The notes under the pieces were generated by a model. It saw nothing but the letters and a program-made list of their open reading frames with translations. It ran no database searches and had not been told where the DNA came from. The position numbers and the translations under genes are program-made. Positions 27,313 to 35,727 of a DNA stretch of 64,000 nt are shown piece after piece. Every line of letters starts with the position of its first letter. The stretch's first letter is position 1. The stretch spans positions 1-64,000 of the forward strand of contig NZ_VVIP01000059.1 of assembly GCF_009650435.1 (NCBI RefSeq). The letters are read 5' to 3'. The DNA comes from Foetidibacter luteolus (GTDB lineage Bacteria; Bacteroidota; Bacteroidia; Chitinophagales; Chitinophagaceae).

Positions 27313-27705
27313 ATGAAAAACAAATTAAGAAGGCTCAAAATTGGTAATGCTCAATACTTGTACTCTGTTGTTCGCAGGTACTACACAAACACACAAATAA
27401 GCGAATTGATAATCAGGATTTTTTTAAGTGGGCAAAAAGCAACGCCATTAATACTAAGCTTTTCAACTGTTGATGATTATTATTTAGGGCACCCTCTCAA
27501 TGCCGGCGTTGCTTTAATGAATGTAAAAACCAATATGGCCAGTGTAGTAAACCTTAACAAGCCAGCATATATTCGTAAGTTTATTTTGCAAGGCATAAAA
27601 AATGGGTGGACAGGAACGAATGATATTGGAATGCAGGACGGATTGGCCTACCTGGAAAAGTTCGGGTTTGAAACAGGAAAGCTGAAACCACGAAACAAAG
27701 CATGA
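27313..27705 (+). CDS. Small conserved-looking protein next to the ATP-grasp gene
   Basis: 130 residues, basic N-terminus (MKNKLRRLKIG), predicted mixed alpha/beta, no signal peptide. Segments such as TPLILSFSTVDDYYLG and YIRKFILQGIKNGWTG feel like a conserved family I have met as a hypothetical protein in Bacteroidota, with no known function. Start-to-stop spacing to the ATP-grasp gene is 36 bp, so co-transcription is likely. Ends in basic KPRNKA. Confidence 0.78.
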   Translation: MKNKLRRLKIGNAQYLYSVVRRYYTNTQISELIIRIFLSGQKATPLILSFSTVDDYYLGHPLNAGVALMNVKTNMASVVNLNKPAYIRKFILQGIKNGWTGTNDIGMQDGLAYLEKFGFETGKLKPRNKA

Positions 27706-27743
27706 ATTAACTGCATTTTTGAGATGGGTTAGTTTCTTTTTAT

Positions 27744-27838
27744 CTACCCTGCGGTAAAAGCCCCGTAAAGAACAGGACGCACAAGAGTGCGACGCAAGTA
27801 AAGCCTCATACTTGTTACTCCTGCCGGGCCCATAAAAA
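27744..27838 (-). repeat. Interspersed repeat family B, copy 7
   Basis: Reverse-complement copy: CTACCCTGCGGTAAAAGCC start, GTGCGACGCAA core, CTGCCGGGCCCATAAAAA end. It begins 38 bp after the stop of the preceding gene and closes the AT-rich block opened by copy 6. Confidence 0.92.
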
Positions 27839-27938
27839 TCCGCACAAATGCCTTTGTCAACAAAACACTAATCTTACCGCTGCCCATTGCCGTTTAAATC
27901 TTTATTTTATCTTGCAAGCCTTACCATTAAGGCAACAC

Positions 27939-29234
27939 ATGAAACATCTCCCTGTAAATCCTGCGTTGTTTACAGAAAACAGGAAACGGTTTATTAAAGA
28001 AATGGTGGGCGACAGTATTGCTATTTTCAACAGCAATGATGAACTGTCATCCAATGGCGATGCATTGCACCCTTTTGTGCAAAACAGCGACCTGTACTGG
28101 CTCTGCGGTATTGAACAGGAAGATACGATGGTTATCCTGAGCCCTGATTGTCCCGACCCCAAGTACCGCGAAGTGCTGGTACTGGTGCGGCCGCAGGAAC
28201 TGAAGGAAAAATGGGATGGCAAACGGCTGCGTGCCAAAGAAGCTACCGCCATAAGCGGCATTGAAACCATTGTTTGGCTGGACAGCCTGGATGGCCTGCT
28301 GCAAACATGGATACACCAAATAGACAATATTTACCTGAATACCAACGAAAACGACCGTAAATCCGTTACTCCTGAAACACGGGACTACCGTTACATTAAG
28401 CAAATGAAACGGCTTTACCCGCTGCATACCTATTACCGCAGCGCCAAAATAATGCGCCGGTTAAGGGCGGTAAAAACAAAGCACGAAGTTGAAGTATTGC
28501 AACAGGCCATCAACATTACAGGCAATACCTTTCGCCGCCTGCTGGGCTTTATTAAACCCGGCGTGATGGAGTATGAAATTGAGGCGGAAATATGGCATGA
28601 GTTCTTGTGCAGCAGGGCATCAAAACCTGCTTACAGCAGTATTGTTGCCAGCGGAGACAGGGCCCGTACCCTGCACTATATTGCCAACAACCAGGAGTGT
28701 AAAGATGGCGAACTGGTATTGCTGGATTTTGGCGCTCTTTATGGCGGCTACGCGGCAGACTTAACCCGTACTGTTCCGGTAAATGGTAAGTTTACCACCC
28801 GCCAAAAGCAGTTGTACAATGGCTGCCTGCACCTGCACAATTATGCAAAAGCATTGCTGAAGCCCGGTATCTCTATTGCGGATTATACCGAAAAAGTAGG
28901 GGAGGAAGCAACAAAGCTGTTTATAAAGCTGGGCCTGCTTAAAAGGGAAGAGGTGAAGAATGAGGATAAAAACAACCGTGCCTACCGCAAGTATTTGTAC
29001 CATGGTATATCTCACCACCTGGGTATTGATGTGCACGACCTGGGTACACGTACAGAGCCCATTCAGGCGGGCATGGTATTTACTGTGGAGCCCGCTATTT
29101 ACATTGAAGAAGAAAAGCTGGGCATAAGAATAGAGAACAATGTTTGGATAACTAAAACGGGCAATATAGATTTAATGAAAAATATTCCTATAGAAGCAGA
29201 TGATATAGAAAAGCTAATGGCCGCTAAGGCATAG
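27939..29234 (+). CDS. pepP: Xaa-Pro aminopeptidase, M24B family
   Basis: 431 residues that should cleave the N-terminal residue ahead of proline using two metal ions. An N-terminal AMP_N domain (about 1-150) precedes the pita-bread catalytic domain. The metal ligands are seen in order: DFGALYGGYAADLTRT (two Asp), HGISHHLGIDVHD (His), FTVEPAIY (Glu) and GIRIENNVWIT (Glu). No signal peptide, so cytoplasmic. The start is ATG 27939; a TTG at 27912 is less likely. pssA follows 27 bp later and may be co-transcribed. Confidence 0.92.
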   Translation: MKHLPVNPALFTENRKRFIKEMVGDSIAIFNSNDELSSNGDALHPFVQNSDLYWLCGIEQEDTMVILSPDCPDPKYREVLVLVRPQELKEKWDGKRLRAKEATAISGIETIVWLDSLDGLLQTWIHQIDNIYLNTNENDRKSVTPETRDYRYIKQMKRLYPLHTYYRSAKIMRRLRAVKTKHEVEVLQQAINITGNTFRRLLGFIKPGVMEYEIEAEIWHEFLCSRASKPAYSSIVASGDRARTLHYIANNQECKDGELVLLDFGALYGGYAADLTRTVPVNGKFTTRQKQLYNGCLHLHNYAKALLKPGISIADYTEKVGEEATKLFIKLGLLKREEVKNEDKNNRAYRKYLYHGISHHLGIDVHDLGTRTEPIQAGMVFTVEPAIYIEEEKLGIRIENNVWITKTGNIDLMKNIPIEADDIEKLMAAKA

Positions 29235-29261
29235 GAAAACCAGCACAATCAGAAATCATAA

Positions 29262-30029
29262 ATGAAACAAATCCCCAATTTATTTACGTTGCTTAACCTG
29301 GTTTTCGGGTGCGTTGCTATTGTGTATATTATGCAAACAGGCTTAACCCTGGTAGAAGATGGCAATGGCGCAATGGCTGCCGTAATTCCCGAGAAAATTT
29401 ACTGGGCCTCGCTGTTCATTGGCCTTGCAGCCATCATTGATTTTTTAGACGGGTTGGTGGCCAGGCTGCTGAAGACTTCTTCCCTGCTGGGCAAACAACT
29501 GGATTCGCTGGCCGATGTGGTAAGTTTCGGCGTGGCGCCCGGGCTTATTGTTTTCCAGTTTTTGCGCCTTTCCTATGCGCAGCAGGCAGATGGGCTGGAT
29601 GTTAGTGCAGCCTGGCTGTGGCCGGCTTTTATTATACCATGCGCCGGCGCCTACAGGCTGGCCAGGTTTAATATTGATACGGAGCAATCCTACGGTTTTA
29701 AAGGTGTGCCCATACCCGCGGCAGGTTTGCTTATCGCCTCTTTTCCGCTTATTTACTGGTATTCTAACCAGGAAACCATAATACGCCTGTTGCTTAACAA
29801 ATGGTTTTGGTACATTGTAATAGTGCTGGTAAGTTATCTTATGGCTTCCACCCTGCCCATGATGGCGCTTAAGTTTAAAAACCTCACTGTTAAAGATAAC
29901 TGGCCCCGGTTTTTGCTGGTGGCACTTGCGGTAATTTGTGGCCTGCTGTTTAAATGGCTGGCCGTTCCGCTTGTCTTTATAATGTATATCCTGTTATCTT
30001 TGGCGCTCAAAAAAACTACTACAGCATGA
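29262..30029 (+). CDS. pssA: CDP-diacylglycerol-serine O-phosphatidyltransferase
   Basis: Makes phosphatidylserine, the precursor of phosphatidylethanolamine, from CDP-diacylglycerol and serine. A 255-residue polytopic membrane protein with the complete CDP-alcohol phosphotransferase motif DG-x2-AR-x8-G-x3-D-x3-D (DGLVAR through DSLAD, about residues 67-90). Its stop overlaps the purS start in ATGA, so the two are translationally coupled. No psd (decarboxylase) gene is adjacent. Confidence 0.92.
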   Translation: MKQIPNLFTLLNLVFGCVAIVYIMQTGLTLVEDGNGAMAAVIPEKIYWASLFIGLAAIIDFLDGLVARLLKTSSLLGKQLDSLADVVSFGVAPGLIVFQFLRLSYAQQADGLDVSAAWLWPAFIIPCAGAYRLARFNIDTEQSYGFKGVPIPAAGLLIASFPLIYWYSNQETIIRLLLNKWFWYIVIVLVSYLMASTLPMMALKFKNLTVKDNWPRFLLVALAVICGLLFKWLAVPLVFIMYILLSLALKKTTTA

Positions 30030-30274
30030 CCTATAATGTTCAGATAAAAGTAATGCCGTTAAAAGATTTGCTCGATCCCCAGGGTAAAGCCATTCTTGGC
30101 GGTCTTCAAAACCTCGGTATCAGCTCTGTGCAGGACGTACGGGTGGGTAAACACATTACTTTGCAGATAGATGCCCCTGGCGAAGAAGAGGCACGCAAAG
30201 CAGCCGATGAAGCCAGCAAGAAACTACTCTCCAACCCGGTAATGGAGTTTTACGAAATTGAATTTGTGAATTAG
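30026..30274 (+). CDS. purS: Phosphoribosylformylglycinamidine synthase subunit PurS
   Basis: 82 residues, the small subunit of the three-part PurS/PurQ/PurL enzyme of purine synthesis, typical in length. Features are YNVQIKVMPLKDLLDPQGKA at the N-terminus and the ferredoxin-like end PVMEFYEIEF. The start ATG lies within the pssA stop (ATGA overlap). purQ and purL are not next to it, which is unusual for Firmicutes-like purine operons but the subunits can be scattered in Bacteroidota. Confidence 0.9.
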   Translation: MTYNVQIKVMPLKDLLDPQGKAILGGLQNLGISSVQDVRVGKHITLQIDAPGEEEARKAADEASKKLLSNPVMEFYEIEFVN

Positions 30275-30307
30275 CCTCCGGTTGATATTTACCGCCGCAA
30301 TCGAACA

Positions 30308-30404
30308 TTTTTTGGTGGCCGGCTTTGGATACATTGTGGAGGCATCGTTGCGTCGCACTACGTTCATCGTCCGGTTTTTTATGGCGGCTTTTCAGGCCCG
30401 GGTT
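30308..30404 (+). repeat. Interspersed repeat family B, copy 8
   Basis: Core GTTGCGTCGCACTACGTTC and end TTTTCAGGCCCGGGT; the left end is degenerate (TTTTTTGGTGGCCGGCTTT). It starts 34 bp after the purS stop. Confidence 0.85.
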
Positions 30405-30462
30405 TGCTTGAAGATACTCTTTCAATTACGATTAGAAATCAGTTGTATCTGGTATCATCAAT

Positions 30463-30888
30463 ATGATTGCTATGATTCGGTTACTGGTTGCATTATCATT
30501 GCTTATAGCCACCTCTTGTAATAGCGGCAGTTATTATTTTGAGAAAGATTATTACGAAAAAGTAACCGGTATCAAGTTCCCTTCCAAGTATAAAGTTTTA
30601 GAAACGTTTGATAATGGAGAATGGGTGACTGCGGTTGTGCTGTCTATTGATAGCTCAGCTCTCATGAGTTTCGTAAAGACCAATCATTTTGACACGATGA
30701 AAGCTGTTTCTGATTTGAATTTGATGGGGTTTCGAAACTTTAAAAGTCAAAAACCGGATTTTAATTCGAAACAGGGCATTTTTTTTATCAATAAAAGTAA
30801 AAATAAGAATGACTGGATATACGTGGCAGACCTAAACGAGAATAAGCTTTGGGCTGAAGTCAGGTATCCGGATTTTGCCGGAGACTAA
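30463..30888 (+). CDS. Hypothetical lipoprotein
   Basis: 141 residues with a lipoprotein signal: hydrophobic MIRLLVALSLLIATSC gives Cys at about residue 19, so it is probably anchored in the envelope. The rest is a small soluble domain with strands WVTAVVLSIDSS and KNDWIYVADLNENKLWAEV; not recognised. An in-frame ATG at 30472 is an equally good start and gives a signal peptide of standard length. The gene is AT-richer than its neighbours and stands alone between a family B copy and rsmI. Confidence 0.72.
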   Translation: MIAMIRLLVALSLLIATSCNSGSYYFEKDYYEKVTGIKFPSKYKVLETFDNGEWVTAVVLSIDSSALMSFVKTNHFDTMKAVSDLNLMGFRNFKSQKPDFNSKQGIFFINKSKNKNDWIYVADLNENKLWAEVRYPDFAGD

Positions 30889-30943
30889 CGTATTGTTCCA
30901 GAAGTAACCATCTTAAATTCGCTTACCCAAAGTTTATCTTCTA

Positions 30944-31612
30944 ATGCTCTACCTCGTTCCAACGCCACTTGGCAATCTGAAAGATATCACGCTGCGTTCG
31001 CTGGAGATATTGCAGCAGGCAGACTTGATTCTGTGTGAAGATACCCGTACATCCTCCAAACTGCTTAACCATTACAACATACACCAGCCGCTGTCTGCTT
31101 ACCATCAACACAATGAGCATAAAATTCTACAGCATATTGTAACCCAGTTACAGGCCGGTAAAACCATAGCGCTTATTACCGATGCAGGCACACCCGGTAT
31201 TTCAGACCCTGCTTTTTTGCTGGTTCGGGAATGTGTAAGAAACAGCATAAAGGTTGAATGCCTGCCCGGCGCAACAGCTTTTGTACCTGCGCTTGTTAAC
31301 AGCGGCCTGCCCATCAACCGCTTTGTGTTTGAAGGTTTTATACCTGTAAAAAAAGGTCGGCAAACCCTGCTTAAGCAGCTTGCCGAAGAAGCACGTACCA
31401 TGGTATTTTACGAAAGCCCCATGCGGCTGGTAAAAACACTGGAAGATTTTATGGAATACTTTGGGTCAACCAGGGCATGCAGTGTTAGCAGGGAGTTAAC
31501 AAAAATGTTCGAGGAAACGCAAAGAGGAAGTTTGCACGATGTTTGCCAATACTTTAAACAAAAAGAGGTAAAGGGCGAAATTGTAATTGTGGTACAGGGT
31601 AAGGATGATTAG
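30944..31612 (+). CDS. rsmI: 16S rRNA (cytidine(1402)-2'-O)-methyltransferase
   Basis: Methylates the 2'-ribose of C1402 at the decoding centre, using S-adenosylmethionine. The tetrapyrrole-methylase fold signature is clear: LYLVPTPLGNLKDITLRSLE, the LILCEDTRTSSKLL motif, ITDAGTPGISDPAF and CLPGATAFVPALVNSGLP. 222 residues is a little shorter than E. coli RsmI, lacking most of the C-terminal extension, as is common in Bacteroidota. No signal of an operon with neighbours. Confidence 0.95.
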   Translation: MLYLVPTPLGNLKDITLRSLEILQQADLILCEDTRTSSKLLNHYNIHQPLSAYHQHNEHKILQHIVTQLQAGKTIALITDAGTPGISDPAFLLVRECVRNSIKVECLPGATAFVPALVNSGLPINRFVFEGFIPVKKGRQTLLKQLAEEARTMVFYESPMRLVKTLEDFMEYFGSTRACSVSRELTKMFEETQRGSLHDVCQYFKQKEVKGEIVIVVQGKDD

Positions 31613-31672
31613 GGTTACTGCGCTTTACCACCTCTTCAAACAACAACATTCGTAATACCAATTAGAACAAAT

Positions 31673-32122
31673 ATGAAAAAGATAATTTTATCAGTTGCCA
31701 TAGCCTTTTTCGCAGTGGCCTCCGTAAATGCCCAACTCAGGAAAGTTCCGGCAGAAGTAACAGACGCTTTTAAACAGAAATTCCCTTCAGCATCAGGTGT
31801 TTCTTGGAAAGATAAGCTTAGCTCTTTCCAGGCAACCTTTACAGATAACGGTCAGGAAATGAAAGCCTGGTTTTCTAAGGAGGAAGGTTGGAAAGAAACA
31901 GAAATAAAAAAGGAATTTGATGACCTGCCTGCTGCCGTTAAAGACGGTTTTTCCAAAAGCAAATACAATACAGACGATTGGGAGCGTGGTTCAGTAGCGG
32001 AAGTAATTAAAAAAGATGGAACCGTGCAATACCGCATTTTTGTGGAGAAGAACCTGGTATCTAAAAAGTTCCTGTTCTTTAGCAAAGAGGGACAGTTGCA
32101 AAAGGAAAACCTGGGAGTTTAA
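31673..32122 (+). CDS. PepSY-like periplasmic protein
   Basis: 149 residues with a cleavable signal peptide (about 1-20, ending SVNAQ). Two PepSY-like (DUF2874-type) repeats follow: each has a helix of the EVTDAFKQKFPSASGVSW type, then the strands of a small beta sheet (FQATFTDNGQEMKAWF, TVQYRIFVEKN). Such proteins resemble beta-lactamase-inhibitor-protein folds and are numerous in Bacteroidota; their partners are mostly unknown. Confidence 0.85.
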   Translation: MKKIILSVAIAFFAVASVNAQLRKVPAEVTDAFKQKFPSASGVSWKDKLSSFQATFTDNGQEMKAWFSKEEGWKETEIKKEFDDLPAAVKDGFSKSKYNTDDWERGSVAEVIKKDGTVQYRIFVEKNLVSKKFLFFSKEGQLQKENLGV

Positions 32123-32276
32123 TATAACAGATAGATAAAATTAAGCCTGGAACATGCAGTGTTTCAGGCTTATTATTTTCAGGAAGTTATATTTGCGGCA
32201 TTTGGCAGGTTGGCCCGCCGGTTTTGGATGGCTGGCTAAAAATTTATTTTGCTTACAATTCAACTGTTGTTTAAGG

Positions 32277-34136
32277 ATGAAAATATTTACCGGTAGTTTG
32301 TTGTTGTTTTTTGTGGTAACCGTTTCCGCTCAACCCGACCGCTGGCAGCAGCGCATTAAGTATATAATGGATATAAAGGTAGATGCCGCAGCCAACCAGT
32401 TTACCGGTACACAAAAAATTGATTACTGGAACAACTCCCCGGATACTTTAACCCGTGTGTTTTTTCATCTTTACTGGAATGCTTTTCAGCCCAACAGCAT
32501 GATGGATGTACGCAGCCGGGAACTGGGTAAAATACTGGTTGGGGTAAATAAAAAGGGCGAAGACGTGTACGACTGGGACAGCCGTGTTAAAGACCGCATT
32601 AAAAACCTGAAACCAGATGAAATAGGCTACCAAAAAGTGAAATATGTAAAGGTGAACGGGGTTGAGCAACCATTGATTGAGCATGAAACTATATTAGAAG
32701 TAAAACTGCTGAAACCCATAGCGCCCAAAAGCAAAAGCAGCTTTGATGTGGCCTTTGAAGCGCAGGTGCCAAAACAAGTGAGGAGAAGCGGCCGCGACAA
32801 TGCTGAAGGCATCCGTTTCAGTATGAGCCAGTGGTACCCGAAAATGGCGGAGTATGATTACCAGGGCTGGAATGCGAACCCTTATGTAGCCAGGGAATTC
32901 TATGGCGTTTGGGGAGATTTTGATGTGAATATCACGATTGATAAAAAGTATATGCTGGCAGGTAGTGGCACATTGCAAAATGCCGCTGAAGTCGGTTATG
33001 GCTACCAGCCGGATGGTGTGCAGGTACACCATACCGCAGGCGCAAATCTTACCTGGAAGTTTAAGGCTGACAATGTGCATGATTTTGTATGGGCTGCGGA
33101 TACAGCCTACACCATGATAAAAAGGCAACCTGCCAACGGGCCATTGATTTACGTGGTTTACAAAAAGGCTGATTCAACGGAAACTTCCTGGAAAAAAATG
33201 GCCGATTTTGTGGAGAAGGCTTACCCCTATATGGCTAAAACTTTTGGCGCATACCCTTACAAAAACTATTCATTTATACAGGGTGGCGATGGTGGTATGG
33301 AATACCCTATGGCAACACTGATTAAAAGCTACAGCATTGGTACCGCGGTACACGAATGGATGCATAGCTGGTACCAGGGGCTGATGGGCACCAATGAAAG
33401 CCTTTATCCCTGGATGGATGAAGGTTTTACCTCTTATGCAGAAAGCCGGGTAGTTGGCTACATCAACCAGGATAGCGGGTTTTGGTATCAAAAAGATTAT
33501 GAAGGATATTTTGCCCTGGCGAAAAGCCCCAGGGAAGAACCTATGTCAACCCATTCTGACCATTACAATACCAATTATGCATACTCAAAAGCTGCCTATA
33601 ACAAAGGGGCTGTATTCCTGGCACAGCTTGGGTACATTGTTGGTGACAAAAAGCTGGATGAAATACTGCTGGATTACTATAACCAATGGCGTTTCAAACA
33701 TCCCAACCCTAACGATTTTATACGTGTAGCCGAAAAGGCCAGCGGCATGGAACTGGACTGGTACAAGGAATATTGGGTAAACACCACCCGCACCATAGAT
33801 TTTGCGCTTGGAGATGTGAATTTTGAAGAAGGTAAAAGCAAAATTGTTATAAAACGCAGCGGCGGCATGCCAATGCCGTTGGATGTACTGATAACCTATA
33901 AAGACGGTAAAAAAGAACTGCACTATATACCCCTTAACCTAATGTATGGCAGCAAAGCGCAGGAAGACAGCAGCGCCGCTTTTATACAGCACCCTGAATG
34001 GAAATGGACCGACACCGAATACAGTTTTGAAATACCTTACGGAGTAACCAATATTAAAGAAATCAATATAGACCCCAGTATGCGCCTGGCCGATATCAAC
34101 CGTGTAAACAACAGGATTGTAGTGCCGGGCAATTAA
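32277..34136 (+). CDS. Exported M1 family zinc metallopeptidase
   Basis: 619 residues: signal peptide (about 1-19, ending TVSAQ), an N-terminal beta-rich aminopeptidase domain and the thermolysin-like catalytic domain. The zinc site is HEWMH (first His about 359) followed after 18 residues by the third ligand Glu in MDEGFTSYAE. GGMEYPMATLI stands where the GAMEN substrate loop is expected, the form usual in Bacteroidota members. ATG 32277 begins the signal peptide; the long in-frame upstream extension from 32154 is not protein-like and is rejected. Role in periplasmic peptide turnover is inferred. Confidence 0.9.
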   Translation: MKIFTGSLLLFFVVTVSAQPDRWQQRIKYIMDIKVDAAANQFTGTQKIDYWNNSPDTLTRVFFHLYWNAFQPNSMMDVRSRELGKILVGVNKKGEDVYDWDSRVKDRIKNLKPDEIGYQKVKYVKVNGVEQPLIEHETILEVKLLKPIAPKSKSSFDVAFEAQVPKQVRRSGRDNAEGIRFSMSQWYPKMAEYDYQGWNANPYVAREFYGVWGDFDVNITIDKKYMLAGSGTLQNAAEVGYGYQPDGVQVHHTAGANLTWKFKADNVHDFVWAADTAYTMIKRQPANGPLIYVVYKKADSTETSWKKMADFVEKAYPYMAKTFGAYPYKNYSFIQGGDGGMEYPMATLIKSYSIGTAVHEWMHSWYQGLMGTNESLYPWMDEGFTSYAESRVVGYINQDSGFWYQKDYEGYFALAKSPREEPMSTHSDHYNTNYAYSKAAYNKGAVFLAQLGYIVGDKKLDEILLDYYNQWRFKHPNPNDFIRVAEKASGMELDWYKEYWVNTTRTIDFALGDVNFEEGKSKIVIKRSGGMPMPLDVLITYKDGKKELHYIPLNLMYGSKAQEDSSAAFIQHPEWKWTDTEYSFEIPYGVTNIKEINIDPSMRLADINRVNNRIVVPGN

Positions 34137-34159
34137 ACTAAGGTTTTTTGTTGATTATC

Positions 34160-34282
34160 AACCTGTGTCACCACCGCGCCAGGGATTGAAGTGGAAACCC
34201 CGCTGACGGCATTGTGTGTTGGCTTTGTGGCGGAGTTGTAACGGAAAGCCCGGCCCGCCCTGTATTTTGGCGGGGGCGCCCT
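34160..34282 (-). repeat. Interspersed repeat family A, copy 3
   Basis: Reverse-complement copy, more diverged: AGGGATTGAAGTGGAAACCC, then GGCGGAGTTGTAACGGAAAG and CCCGGCCCGCC. It fills nearly all the gap between the convergent M1 peptidase and porT stops and may double as a terminator region. Confidence 0.8.
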
Positions 34283-34286
34283 AACC

Positions 34287-35060
34287 TTAATCCTCCAGGT
34301 TAATGGTAAATACAATCATTTTTGACTGCAGCTTATCCAGCACGCTGGAGTATTTCAGGTTGGGATCCCGGCTGTGGATGTTGCCAAGGCCGTTGCTTAT
34401 TTTAAGCTCGGGAGATACGGTAACAAACGGCAGGTAAAAATTGAAACCAATACCCACCTCGTAACCCGCATCGTACTTTTTAAGCTTTACCAGGTCTTCT
34501 GCATTTCGGGCGGTTGAGTTGCTGGCCAGGTCCATATCGTATTTTACACCGGCAAGCAGGTACACCCTGAAGTTATCAATACGGTCGCTGTTGAATTTAA
34601 ACTGTAATGGAAAACTTACAATAGTGGAAGGGAGTGTTTTTTTCTCTACCGCTTTTTCTCCGCGGATGGGATTCTTAAGCCAGTAGGTAAAATATTTAGC
34701 CCCGCCTATAATGAGTGTTGGGTTAAGGCGGGCTTCAAACCTTTTGCTGAGTTTTAATGTTCCCAGCAAGCCCAGGGCAATGCCGCCGCTGGAGCCGGGC
34801 TCTACCCGCATAATGCTGTCGTTTTGTAAAAAAAGCGGGTGTTTGGTGCCGTGCAGGGTGCTGTTGTTATAGGCCAGGCTCATGCCGAAGTAATAAGGCA
34901 TATTATCGTGGTTGGGCCTGTGCAGCTCACGCTGGGCAGCGGCAGACAAAAAACAACATATACCTAAAGCCAGTAAAACCGTATGCTTGCGCAGAAAATA
35001 AATCAGCAACCTGTCAATTTTAAAATCTGTGAACAAATATTTTTTTCTGTTGTCAGGCAT
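34287..35060 (-). CDS. porT: Type IX secretion/gliding motility outer membrane protein PorT
   Basis: 257 residues, an eight-strand outer membrane beta-barrel family protein needed for T9SS assembly in Porphyromonas and Flavobacterium. Seen are the signal peptide (TVLLALGICCFLSAAAQ), the characteristic opening NMPYYFGMSLAYN and alternating strands ending SKMIVFTINLED. The N-terminus before the signal is unusually long (about 24 residues); the true start may lie downstream, but no in-frame ATG is available. porT is often found beside ubiE, as I recall; here three foreign-looking genes lie between them. It is probably the machine part that exports the PKD giants. Confidence 0.85.
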   Translation of the reverse strand: MPDNRKKYLFTDFKIDRLLIYFLRKHTVLLALGICCFLSAAAQRELHRPNHDNMPYYFGMSLAYNNSTLHGTKHPLFLQNDSIMRVEPGSSGGIALGLLGTLKLSKRFEARLNPTLIIGGAKYFTYWLKNPIRGEKAVEKKTLPSTIVSFPLQFKFNSDRIDNFRVYLLAGVKYDMDLASNSTARNAEDLVKLKKYDAGYEVGIGFNFYLPFVTVSPELKISNGLGNIHSRDPNLKYSSVLDKLQSKMIVFTINLED

Positions 35061-35181
35061 AAATTACGCTTACGGTGCTTTTCAGCAGTCTGCAAAGCTC
35101 AAAAATACCCTGTAACCAGCTTAATAACGATGAATGCGGAGAATTATTTTCAGCAACAAAATCAGAGATGGATTTTATTGG

Positions 35182-35727
35182 CTATCCTAAAAATGTTATT
35201 GGTGTGCATTGATAATCTTTGATGGAGATAACCGGTAATTTTTTGCCCGCCTTGCGTAAGGTTTGTAAAAAATTATTGCACTTATTTTCATCGAACAATC
35301 CCGTTTTTAGTGCCTGGCACAAAAAGTCCATAGTGGTTAAGTAATCTATTTTGTGCATACCGCAATAATTTTTAATATCCCTGAGGTTACTGCTGGCTAA
35401 GATATTTTTGGAAAACCTTGCAACTGCAAGGCATGCGCTTTCGCCGTCACCCTTAAAAAGCATTTGTTTAATCCACCGGTATTCTTTTAATATCATTTCA
35501 TTGTCTTCAGGAAACTCCATGATTTGTATTGCCTTTTTGCTTAAAAGCAGGCTGATGCGCTCAAGCATTGCCTGCGACGGCCACCTTTGCAATTCAGCAT
35601 ACACTTTGTTTAGCAGAAATATTGGGTGTTGGGGGAATATTTTATTGATGTAATCAGCTTCTCCCGCGGTTACAAAGTGAGAGATTACATCAGCATCAAT
35701 AAGAATAATCCGTTGCTTATTCTCCAT
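35182..35727 (-). CDS. PIN-like domain protein, third gene of the Xre/ImmA cassette
   Basis: 181 residues resembling a PIN ribonuclease: N-terminal strand IILIDADVISHFV with two acidic residues (Asp11, Asp13), KVYAEL (Glu45), GDGESACLAVA (Glu96) and the closing ILASSNLRDI (Asp117), the usual order of PIN acid residues. ATG 35727 overlaps the ImmA/IrrE stop by 11 bp; ATG 35742 is also possible. The overlap says the pair is made together, as in toxin-antitoxin operons, with this protein the likely effector. Family assignment rests on motifs only. Confidence 0.78.
   Translation of the reverse strand: MENKQRIILIDADVISHFVTAGEADYINKIFPQHPIFLLNKVYAELQRWPSQAMLERISLLLSKKAIQIMEFPEDNEMILKEYRWIKQMLFKGDGESACLAVARFSKNILASSNLRDIKNYCGMHKIDYLTTMDFLCQALKTGLFDENKCNNFLQTLRKAGKKLPVISIKDYQCTPITFLG

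Noticed and set aside
32154..32276. N-terminal extension of the M1 peptidase from an upstream ATG
   Set aside because: The 41 residues are Cys/Trp/Leu-rich and lie ahead of a normal signal peptide starting at ATG 32277.
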